Positions 1-5,056 of a DNA stretch of 5,056 bases are shown in pieces. The position numbers were made by a program, and so were the translations under genes. The notes below the pieces were generated by a model that worked only from the letters and a program-made list of their open reading frames with translations, searched no databases and had not been told where the DNA came from. Position 1 is the stretch's first letter. The number at the start of each line of letters is the position of its first letter. Source of the DNA: Spirochaetales bacterium (GTDB lineage Bacteria; Spirochaetota; Spirochaetia; JABEVK01); the NCBI GenBank assembly GCA_013043995.1, contig JABEVL010000232.1, forward strand, positions 1 to 5,056, given 5' to 3'.

Positions 1-9
1 CCTTAATGC

Positions 10-2526
10 TTATGAATTGGACGTGGCTGGGGTTTTGGAGCCTGTCAAGGCTTGAATAAGGTCGTTTTTTCCAAGACTCCTGGCCAAGTCCAAAGGCGTT
101 TTACCGTCCTTGTCGCGTAGTGTTGGGTCGGCACCCAGACTCAAAAGAAACTGGATGGCTGAGGGGGGAGCTCCGCTCAGGACGGCCAAATGGAGGGCCG
201 TCCTCCCGTTGTTGTTCTGATTGTTGACATTTTGCGGGGAAAAAAAGGCTTTCCAAGCGTCGCTGCCCGAGCGCAAAGCGACTGTGGCGGGGGATTCGCC
301 GGCTTTGTTTTCTGCAAAGGGATCGGCACCATTTTGAATCAGAATCTGAATCGCCTGGGCATCGGCACGGGCTGCCGCCAGATGAAGGGGCGTCGTGCCG
401 CTGAGGTCGCGGTCCTGAGAGCGTCCGCCGCGGGACAAGAGGAGCTTGAGGAGGTTGTGCTGACCGTTGAGAACTGCCTCAAAAACAGGGGTTTTTCCGC
501 TGTTGTCGGCCGCGTTGGGATTGGCTTTTTTGTCTAGGAGGTACAAACAAAGAGCCTGCTCACCGCGGCGAACGGCCTGGTCAAGAACCGTTCTGCCTTC
601 ATTATTACGTGACTCAAGGTCGGAGCCTCCAGCCAACAGAGCGTTACCCACACTTTCAACTTGGGATGGACTCACCCAGATGAGTTCCTGCAAAGGGGTT
701 TCACCGGCTTTGTTGGTTGCAGTTACCGAGGCCCCTGCTTTTAAAAGTAGGTCAACCAGTGAAGCTGCACTCTGGCGGGCGGCCTCGTGCAAGGGGGTGT
801 CTCCAGCCATGTTCTGCACTTGAACCGACGCCCCCTTGCTCAGTAGAAGTGCAACCTCGGCGTCCGAATTGGAATCTATGGCGTAGTACAGGGCAGTATT
901 TTGAGAGGAATCCGCCATGGCAAGGACGTTTGGCGTGAAAAAGTTCTCTTGAAAAGCCACAGGGGCCTGGAACGCCAGGCTCAGGGGAGATTGAGACTGA
1001 TTGTCGACCAGAAAAAGGTTGGATCCTTTTTTGAGCAACAATGAGCAGAGGGAAGCGTTTTGACTGAGAACGGCTAGGTGAAGGGGACTTTGGCCCTTTT
1101 TGTTGCGTTCATTGGGATCGGCACCTTGATCCAACAAGTACTGAACCGCGGCAGGGTAGTTCCCGGCCAGTATTGCGAGATGGAGGGCCGTATTGCCGTT
1201 GTCATCTTGTTTGTCCACGTTGGTTTTGTCCACCAGCCAGGAAAGTGGGGCAACACCCTGGCGGATAGCTTCCGAGACTGGGGATTGGTCGTCGTTGTTG
1301 ACGGCGAAGATGCTTGCCCCGGCTGCCCTCAAAGCGATGACCAGAGGTGTGTGCTGGTCGCGGACGGCCTCAAAAAGCGGGCTGTTTCCGCGTTTATTCC
1401 TGGCATTCACGTCGGCTCCGTGTGAAACCAGCAGGTTAACAAGTTCTGGAGCCAGGTTCAGGGCAATCACCATGTGGAGCGGGGTGTTGCCGAAATTATT
1501 TTTCAGGTTGGGGTCGGCCTTGTTTTCTAACAGTAACCTAACTTCAGTCAGAGGATCTTGTGAGGTCAGTGCGAGGTGCAGGGCCGTGTTGTTGTTAAAG
1601 TCCTGGAGGTTCACATTGGCACCTAACTGAAGAAGGTCTTTGACCGCTTGAATCTGGGTATTTTCGAGAGCTTTGTGCAACGGTGTGTTGCCTGCCAGAT
1701 CACGAGCATCGACAACGGCTCCTTTTTGAACGAGGAACTTGAGGATGCCCGTTTGCCCTCGCGAAGCCGCGAAGTGCAGCGGAGTGTTGCCTAAATCGAA
1801 GGCCAGAGAGACGTCATTGGCAATACCGGCCTTACCAAAGTACTCAAGATCGGGCGAATTGGGCACGGGAGCACCGTGTTGAAAAAGCATCCAGGCTATT
1901 TCGGCGTGTTTTTCGCTTTGTGGAAACTGAAGAGCAAGATCCGCTGGAGTTTGCCCGGCATTATTTCGTGCTGAAGGGTCCCCCCCCAGGTTAAGTATCA
2001 TGGATACAAGGGGCTCGTTTCCCCTTTGGGCGGCCAGATGCAGGGGCGTATTCCCCTCCTGGTCGTGAGAACCAACGTTTTCTTTTGTCAAAAGAAGGGG
2101 GATCAAAGTTGGATTTTGATCCAGGGCTGTTTGAAGCGGCGAGCGGCCTTGGGCATCCTTGAGAAAAATCGAAGCCTTGTACTGAACAAGCAGGGGAATG
2201 GTCTTGACCGAGTTGTTTTCCACAGCCAAAAGCAGAGGCGTTTTACCTTCCTTATTCTGCAGGTCAACCGTGGCCCCTCTTGCCAGCAGGACAGCCGCAA
2301 TATCCGAAAGGTCCTTTTCAGCGGCGATGTGTAGGGCTGAGTTGCCGTAAGTATCTGTGCTGTTGACGTTCGTATCCAGTCCAAAGATTTGGCGAATTTT
2401 TTCTAAATTTTGGTTTTCGACAAGGTCCAACAGGCTTTCTTTGGGTTTTTCAGGCGCAGGCGCACTGGTGCACGCGGCGAGCAAAAAAAGCACAGGGAAT
2501 AGGAAGCGAAACGAGTGGGACTTCAT
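10..2526 (-). CDS. Ankyrin-repeat lipoprotein, about 23 repeats
   Basis: This 838-residue protein is predicted to be exported and lipid-anchored, and almost all of it is an ankyrin solenoid. Residues 1-19 form a lipoprotein signal (Lys/Arg-containing N-region, Phe/Leu-rich core, LAAC lipobox with Cys19). A short Pro/Lys-rich tether (about 20-30) follows, then a degenerate capping helix pair (about 31-59), then about 23 ankyrin repeats from residue 60 to about 830. Many repeats carry the consensus GNTPLHLA...LL..GADPN; the protein ends in a short Thr/Ser-rich tail. Ankyrin repeats bind other proteins and have no catalytic activity of their own; the partner is unknown. Thr20-Ser21 follow the cysteine, so nothing resembles the enterobacterial Asp+2 inner-membrane retention signal, but sorting rules vary between phyla. 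The gene is divergent from deoC. The ATG at 2524-2526 is chosen because it gives a complete lipoprotein signal, although the only good Shine-Dalgarno lies unusually far upstream. The family call is certain; the biological role is unknown. Confidence 0.93.
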   Translation of the reverse strand: MKSHSFRFLFPVLFLLAACTSAPAPEKPKESLLDLVENQNLEKIRQIFGLDTNVNSTDTYGNSALHIAAEKDLSDIAAVLLARGATVDLQNKEGKTPLLLAVENNSVKTIPLLVQYKASIFLKDAQGRSPLQTALDQNPTLIPLLLTKENVGSHDQEGNTPLHLAAQRGNEPLVSMILNLGGDPSARNNAGQTPADLALQFPQSEKHAEIAWMLFQHGAPVPNSPDLEYFGKAGIANDVSLAFDLGNTPLHFAASRGQTGILKFLVQKGAVVDARDLAGNTPLHKALENTQIQAVKDLLQLGANVNLQDFNNNTALHLALTSQDPLTEVRLLLENKADPNLKNNFGNTPLHMVIALNLAPELVNLLVSHGADVNARNKRGNSPLFEAVRDQHTPLVIALRAAGASIFAVNNDDQSPVSEAIRQGVAPLSWLVDKTNVDKQDDNGNTALHLAILAGNYPAAVQYLLDQGADPNERNKKGQSPLHLAVLSQNASLCSLLLKKGSNLFLVDNQSQSPLSLAFQAPVAFQENFFTPNVLAMADSSQNTALYYAIDSNSDAEVALLLSKGASVQVQNMAGDTPLHEAARQSAASLVDLLLKAGASVTATNKAGETPLQELIWVSPSQVESVGNALLAGGSDLESRNNEGRTVLDQAVRRGEQALCLYLLDKKANPNAADNSGKTPVFEAVLNGQHNLLKLLLSRGGRSQDRDLSGTTPLHLAAARADAQAIQILIQNGADPFAENKAGESPATVALRSGSDAWKAFFSPQNVNNQNNNGRTALHLAVLSGAPPSAIQFLLSLGADPTLRDKDGKTPLDLARSLGKNDLIQALTGSKTPATSNS
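37..2349 (-). repeat. Ankyrin-repeat array with interspersed short spacer repeats
   Basis: About 23 tandem units of 31-36 residues run from protein residue 60 to about 830. Unit starts are near residues 60, 94, 127, 158, 191, 246, 279, 312, 346, 380, 413, 444, 478, 511, 542, 575, 608, 644, 677, 710, 743, 774 and 808. Most match GNTPLHLA followed by LLL..GADPN. Short units at 127, 413, 511 and 743 lack the GADPN turn and end in Asn-Val; each follows a unit ending with a GASIF-like turn. The unit at 191 is expanded to about 55 residues. At the DNA level only short stretches are shared: for example, an 11-base word (tggagggccgt) occurs at 191-201 and 1181-1191. The duplications are therefore old or heavily diverged. 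Confidence 0.88.
1980..1987 (-). repeat. Homopolymer G8 tract inside the lipoprotein gene
   Basis: Eight C on the plus strand read as eight G on the coding strand, spanning the codons for Leu180-Gly181-Gly182-Asp183 in the fourth ankyrin unit. It is the longest single-base run I noticed in the window. A slippage of one or two bases would shift the frame about a fifth of the way into the protein and remove nearly all the ankyrin units while keeping the lipidated N-terminus. The tract is seen directly; any role in phase variation is inference. Confidence 0.95.
2470..2526 (-). other. Lipoprotein signal peptide with lipobox
   Basis: Residues 1-19 of the ankyrin protein read as a type II signal peptide: basic positions at 2 and 7, a hydrophobic core over residues 8-16, and LAAC at 16-19. 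Signal peptidase II would cut before Cys19, which would be diacylated. This places the ankyrin array outside the cytoplasm, in the periplasm or at the cell surface. It is seen directly in the translation; the final membrane location is inferred. Confidence 0.9.
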
Positions 2527-2550
2527 GGGTCTATTTTCGGAATTTTGTTG

Positions 2551-2558
2551 CCTCTCCT
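2551..2558 (-). promoter_or_regulatory. Distant Shine-Dalgarno of the ankyrin lipoprotein gene
   Basis: The coding strand reads AGGAGAGG here, a good ribosome-binding match, but it ends 24 bases before the ATG at 2526, far beyond the usual 5-10. No in-frame ATG, GTG or TTG lies nearer to it, and no better purine-rich element lies closer to the ATG. Either spacing is compensated by RNA structure, or initiation is weak. Another possibility is that this site serves a tiny leader frame: an ATT codon 7 bases downstream opens six codons that end in a TGA overlapping the lipoprotein ATG. Confidence 0.4.
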
Positions 2559-2568
2559 GAAAGAAATG

Positions 2569-2597
2569 CTTAAAGGATTCTTTGTTTTGTCTTGCAA
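2569..2597 (-). promoter_or_regulatory. Candidate sigma70-type promoter for the ankyrin gene
   Basis: On the minus strand, TTGCAA (2592-2597, four of six matches to TTGACA) is followed after 17 bases by TTTAAG (2569-2574, four of six to TATAAT). Transcription would begin near 2562, just upstream of the AGGAGAGG element, giving a leader of about 36 bases. Spacing is ideal but both hexamers are weak, so this is a candidate only. Confidence 0.3.
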
Positions 2598-2621
2598 TCT
2601 GAGAAAGAAATCGTCTTCAAT
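2592..2621 (+). promoter_or_regulatory. Candidate sigma70-type promoter for deoC
   Basis: The same palindromic TTGCAA (2592-2597) could serve as the -35 element on the plus strand, with TTCAAT (2616-2621, four of six matches to TATAAT) as the -10 after 18 bases. Transcription would start near 2628, leaving a leader of about 18 bases that begins just before the deoC Shine-Dalgarno. Both elements are weak. I see no clear inverted-repeat operator for a deoR- or cytR-type regulator. Confidence 0.25.
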
Positions 2622-2634
2622 AGGCAGTGTTTTG

Positions 2635-2643
2635 AGGAGGAGG
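2635..2643 (+). promoter_or_regulatory. Strong Shine-Dalgarno fixing the deoC start
   Basis: AGGAGGAGG lies just before the ATG at 2646; its first AGGAGG (2635-2640) is 5 bases from the start codon and the overlapping second copy 2 bases. This decides the start in favour of 2646 over the in-frame TTG at 2592, whose extra 18 residues have no family match and would be encoded across this ribosome-binding site. Confidence 0.88.
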
Positions 2644-2645
2644 CC

Positions 2646-3308
2646 ATGGATTTAAAAACTTTAGCAGCCTATTTCGATCATACTTTGTTGAAAGCCCCGG
2701 CCAGCGAGAGTGATATCCGCCAACTTTGCCAGGAGGCTCGCGAGTGGGGCTTTGCGTCGGTCTGCGTTAATCCCAGCCGCGTCCCATTGGCTTCGCGCTT
2801 ATTGAAAGGGTCAAGCGTCAAGGTTTGTACGGTTGTGGGCTTTCCTTTGGGTGCAACAACGACCCTGATTAAACGAGAGGAAGCCCGTCATTCAGTCCAT
2901 TCGGGTGCCCAAGAGATCGACATGGTCGTGAACTTGGGCTGGATAGCAGATCAGGCGTGGGACAAGCTGAAAAATGAAATTCATCAGGTTGTCGAAGCAT
3001 CTGGGGACACTATCGTCAAAGTTATTCTGGAAACTTGTCTTTGGGACAAACGTGAGATCCAGACCGCTTGCCGTTGTGCCGAGGATGCCGGAGCGCATTT
3101 TGTCAAAACCTCGACGGGGTTCAGCTTAGAGGGAGCCCGGATCGAACAGGTTGAGTGGATGCGCTCAAGCGTTTCAAACCGCGTCGGGGTCAAAGCCTCG
3201 GGGGGCATCAAAACACTCGAGCAAACCCTGAATTTGATCCAAGCCGGAGCGAGTCGAATCGGATCGAGTTCATCGGTGTCCATCCTCAAGGATTTTTTGC
3301 TAAAATAG
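2646..3308 (+). CDS. deoC: Deoxyribose-phosphate aldolase
   Basis: This class I aldolase (EC 4.1.2.4) reversibly cleaves 2-deoxy-D-ribose 5-phosphate to glyceraldehyde 3-phosphate and acetaldehyde in the cytoplasm, the last step of deoxynucleoside catabolism. The 220 residues match the usual length of the short bacterial form, a single TIM barrel. Visible hallmarks are DHTLLK (11-16), the FPLG loop (66-69), EIDMVVN with the proton-relay Asp92, VKTSTGF with the Schiff-base Lys154, and GVKASGG with the second active-site Lys183. The phosphate-binding segments GGI (186-188) and GSSSS (206-210) complete the site. All catalytic residues are present, so the enzyme should be active. The start at 2646 is set by a strong AGGAGG. 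It is the first gene of a two-gene unit: the next start lies 4 bases after its stop. No other deo or nucleoside phosphorylase gene is in the window. Confidence 0.97.
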   Translation: MDLKTLAAYFDHTLLKAPASESDIRQLCQEAREWGFASVCVNPSRVPLASRLLKGSSVKVCTVVGFPLGATTTLIKREEARHSVHSGAQEIDMVVNLGWIADQAWDKLKNEIHQVVEASGDTIVKVILETCLWDKREIQTACRCAEDAGAHFVKTSTGFSLEGARIEQVEWMRSSVSNRVGVKASGGIKTLEQTLNLIQAGASRIGSSSSVSILKDFLLK

Positions 3309-3312
3309 GCCT

Positions 3313-4365
3313 ATGCCCGCACAAATTGCTCACATTTTGCACGGTTTGTCCTGTGCAGAAGAGGTCTGGCCCGCTGGAACAAAATCCCTCCTGCACGAAG
3401 GCGCCTTTTTTCTCGGGTGCCAGGGGCCGGACATCTTTTACCACAATCAGAGGACGCGGCCGTCTGGTTTTCTTTATGGGGCCCGCATCCATCGTTGGGG
3501 ATGGGGCAAATTTTGTTCTACCTTTGCCCGGCTAGCCCTGGGGGAAGGATGGAAGAAAGAAGATCCGGGTTTTGCTTTTTTGGCAGGCTGGGTTGTCCAT
3601 GGTTTCCTCGACCGCAGTCTTCATCCTTTCATCGTCTGGTTTTCGGGATGGAGGGTCCCCTCCGACCCTTCGACAGAGAAATTAGCCCGTTCCCACGCTT
3701 TTTTTGAACGAATTCTGGACGTTCTTTTCTTTGAAGCGCGCCAGCATGAGAACTTCTTTCACTGCGACTGGATGTCGCGGCTCGGCAAGGCCGAAGATTT
3801 TTCACAGAGTTTTTGGGAGGTCTTTGCACAAAGCCTTTGGAGAACCTACCCCGGCGCTTACGGTTATGACGACGCCTTGATCCGCTCCCAAAATGCCGTC
3901 CGCGATGCCGTCGGCTTTATGGAAACGAGCGATCCTCAAAATGCAAAAAACGCCGTTTCTGCTGCTTGGGCTGATCGCGAGGACCTGGCAGGGCGCCCCG
4001 CGTGGGGAAGCTACCCCCGGATTGCCTTGTTCCACCCCGGCATACTACCCCCCGAAGATTTTCTTAACCGGCAACACGGTGAGTGGCGTCATCCGGTTGG
4101 GGGGGAGCCCCATTCTGAAAGCGCCGACGACCTTTTTGACACTGCAACGCAACAGGGAGGCGAAGCGCTGAAACTCTTGGCCAAGGCATGGGAGGCCCCT
4201 TTTGAGGAGGCTGTCTCACTTTTGGGCCGTCTGGAAATACTTTTGGGAAACGGGAGCCTGAACCTGCCTGACGCAGAGGGTGTATCCCGTGGCCCACAAT
4301 TTTCCAAACCTTGGGATTTTGAACACCTGATGGAACTCCAGCGAAGGTTTTACTTGAAAGAGTAG
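3313..4365 (+). CDS. Zinc-dependent phospholipase C-family protein (PF00882-like)
   Basis: This 350-residue protein resembles the PF00882 group, relatives of bacterial zinc phospholipases C. The N-terminus starts MPAQIAHILHG with no signal peptide, as is common for the cytoplasmic or uncharacterised branch. Candidate metal ligands occur in the order known from Clostridium perfringens alpha-toxin and Bacillus cereus PLC: His7, Asp40 (GCQGPD), His60 (ARIH), the HxxxD pair His96/Asp100 (HGFLD), His104, and the HxxxE pair His128/Glu132 (HAFFE). The secreted enzymes' N-terminal zinc-binding Trp is absent. The C-terminal half carries LNRQHGEWRHP (251-261) and an acidic SADDLFDTA segment (270-278), recognisable in this family. 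The start lies 4 bases after the deoC stop with only a weak purine stretch before it, suggesting translational coupling. Hydrolysis of a phosphodiester or phospholipid is plausible but unproven; the substrate is unknown. Family call fairly sure, function uncertain. Confidence 0.83.
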   Translation: MPAQIAHILHGLSCAEEVWPAGTKSLLHEGAFFLGCQGPDIFYHNQRTRPSGFLYGARIHRWGWGKFCSTFARLALGEGWKKEDPGFAFLAGWVVHGFLDRSLHPFIVWFSGWRVPSDPSTEKLARSHAFFERILDVLFFEARQHENFFHCDWMSRLGKAEDFSQSFWEVFAQSLWRTYPGAYGYDDALIRSQNAVRDAVGFMETSDPQNAKNAVSAAWADREDLAGRPAWGSYPRIALFHPGILPPEDFLNRQHGEWRHPVGGEPHSESADDLFDTATQQGGEALKLLAKAWEAPFEEAVSLLGRLEILLGNGSLNLPDAEGVSRGPQFSKPWDFEHLMELQRRFYLKE

Positions 4366-4375
4366 GAAGCCCCTC

Positions 4376-5056
4376 TCAGTCAGACTCGGGGGGCTCGTCT
4401 TCGGCCTCCTGAATGACCACGCGGCAATCTTCCCGCCATTCCACATAACCTTCGCTTTCCAAAAGGTTCAAAATTCCCAGCAGGGGCTTTCTCGAGCACT
4501 GGAGTTCTTCTTTAACTTCAGCTATTTTCCAGGCTTTTCCCAAGGTTCCCCGTCCGCAAAGCGTCCGCCGAATGCCCGCCCAGGCCGAGTTCGCGTACAC
4601 CCAGGGAGATTCTGTCTGAACGGCCAAGTCCATTCGTACCAAGTCGGTGAGGGTTTTTTTCAGGACTTCGTTTTTTTCTATCGAGATGTCGATTCCCGAA
4701 AGTCCTGCCGTTTCTAAGCGATCGAGAAGGCTCTTGGCCAGGGGCGAAAGGAACTCCTTGGGATTGCCGACAGGCAGGTACCAGCTGTCTTTCTTTCGAA
4801 GGGTTCCATCCTGTATCAAATGTTGCGCGAGCATTTCAAAAACAGGTTGAGGCAGTGCCATCCTTTCCCTAGCTGCATCACGATCCAGGCCTCCGGGTTG
4901 CGCACAGGCATTGCGCATCTTTTTGGAAAAATGTCCAAGGGCCTTTTGCATGATCCGGACGCTGCCTGAAGCCTCTGAATCTTCAAACTCTTCATTTCTA
5001 AGAGTTGGTGGGAGAATGACCCAGCCGTTGACGCGCAAGTTGACCGAGTAAAGGGC
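4376..5056 (-). CDS. selB: Selenocysteine-specific elongation factor SelB, C-terminal part (5' end outside window)
   Basis: SelB is the EF-Tu-like GTPase that delivers selenocysteyl-tRNA to UGA codons; its C-terminal winged helices bind the SECIS hairpin in selenoprotein mRNA. Only the last 226 codons are visible. The frame stays open to the right edge, and the apparent first start, a TTG at 5036-5038, is just an internal leucine codon, so the GTPase domains lie beyond the window. Numbering from that codon: VNGWVILPP (3-11) fits the end of the third beta-barrel domain in degenerate form. A winged-helix unit covers about 40-90 (QPGGLDRDAARERM...VFEMLAQHLIQDGTL), another about 95-160, and the last about 163-210. 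The last unit contains CSRKPLLGILNLLESEGYV, which matches the SRK-type RNA-binding helix of SelB. An acidic tail ends the protein. It is convergent with the PF00882 gene, 10 bases apart. Assignment rests on motif memory; a SelB-like paralogue is possible. Confidence 0.78.
   Translation of the reverse strand, partial: ALYSVNLRVNGWVILPPTLRNEEFEDSEASGSVRIMQKALGHFSKKMRNACAQPGGLDRDAARERMALPQPVFEMLAQHLIQDGTLRKKDSWYLPVGNPKEFLSPLAKSLLDRLETAGLSGIDISIEKNEVLKKTLTDLVRMDLAVQTESPWVYANSAWAGIRRTLCGRGTLGKAWKIAEVKEELQCSRKPLLGILNLLESEGYVEWREDCRVVIQEAEDEPPESD

Noticed and set aside
190..1630. Several plus-strand open frames of 73-145 codons opposite the ankyrin gene (for example 190-537, 1078-1425, 1193-1630).
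   Set aside because: They lie antisense to a well-supported repeat protein, lack ribosome-binding sites and recognisable domains, and recur only because the repeats leave the opposite strand open.
2592..2645. TTG start extending deoC by 18 residues.
   Set aside because: The extension has no family match and would run through the strong AGGAGGAGG; the ATG at 2646 has the correct spacing and begins at the expected family N-terminus.
3155..3535. Open frame spanning the deoC/PF00882 junction on the plus strand.
   Set aside because: It overlaps the conserved C-terminus of deoC and the conserved N-terminus of the next gene in another frame, so it is a shadow.
4099..4105. G7 run in the PF00882 gene, and A/T runs of seven at 240-246, 4654-4660 and 4671-4677, as phase-variation tracts.
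   Set aside because: They are shorter than the G8 tract, lie in presumed housekeeping or cytoplasmic genes or at lysine/phenylalanine codons where such runs arise by chance, and show no other sign of switching.
4368..4395. Possible bidirectional terminator hairpin between the convergent genes (AGCCCC at 4368-4373 pairing with GGGGCT at 4390-4395).
   Set aside because: The stem is only 6 pairs with a 16-base loop, half of it lies in the selB coding end, and neither side is followed by a clean T run. It may contribute to termination but cannot be called from sequence alone.
5036..5038. TTG as the true start of a 220-residue stand-alone winged-helix protein.
   Set aside because: The frame continues open to the window edge with residues ALYSVN before it, no Shine-Dalgarno could be judged in the 18 bases left, and the content matches the C-terminus of a longer SelB.

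Overview
The window is bacterial DNA, densely coded, with roughly balanced base composition (about half G+C by eye). It holds four genes: a large ankyrin-repeat lipoprotein on the minus strand (10-2526); a divergently transcribed two-gene unit on the plus strand, deoC (2646-3308) and a zinc-dependent phospholipase C-family protein (3313-4365); and the 3' part of a selenocysteine-specific elongation factor gene, selB, on the minus strand (4376 to the right edge), convergent with that unit. All intergenic gaps are short (119, 4 and 10 bases), so no stretch over 300 bases lacks a gene. I found no tRNA, rRNA, CRISPR array, insertion sequence or phage feature.

The host cannot be named from the sequence. 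A very long ankyrin lipoprotein with 'GASIF...QSPL...NV' spacer-type repeats, a signal-less PF00882 protein and SelB together resemble what I recall from spirochaetes of the Treponema/Spirochaeta type. This is a weak inference; other anaerobic lineages also encode SelB and PF00882 proteins. SelB implies that the organism makes selenoproteins, though none is visible here.

Layout: the 119-base gap between the lipoprotein gene and deoC is the only obvious regulatory region. It contains a strong Shine-Dalgarno for deoC and weak back-to-back promoter candidates that share one palindromic TTGCAA hexamer. deoC and the PF00882 gene lie 4 bases apart and are probably one transcript with translational coupling. 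deoC gives deoxynucleoside salvage/catabolism (deoxyribose 5-phosphate to glyceraldehyde 3-phosphate plus acetaldehyde). Its partner has the metal-ligand pattern of zinc phospholipases C but no signal peptide, so its substrate is unknown.

I see no clear new multi-gene system. The points most worth a second look are the higher-order cassette structure of the ankyrin array, an eight-base G tract early in that gene that could act as a slippage switch, the cytoplasmic phospholipase-like protein coupled to deoC, and the divergent, apparently shortened C-terminal region of SelB.
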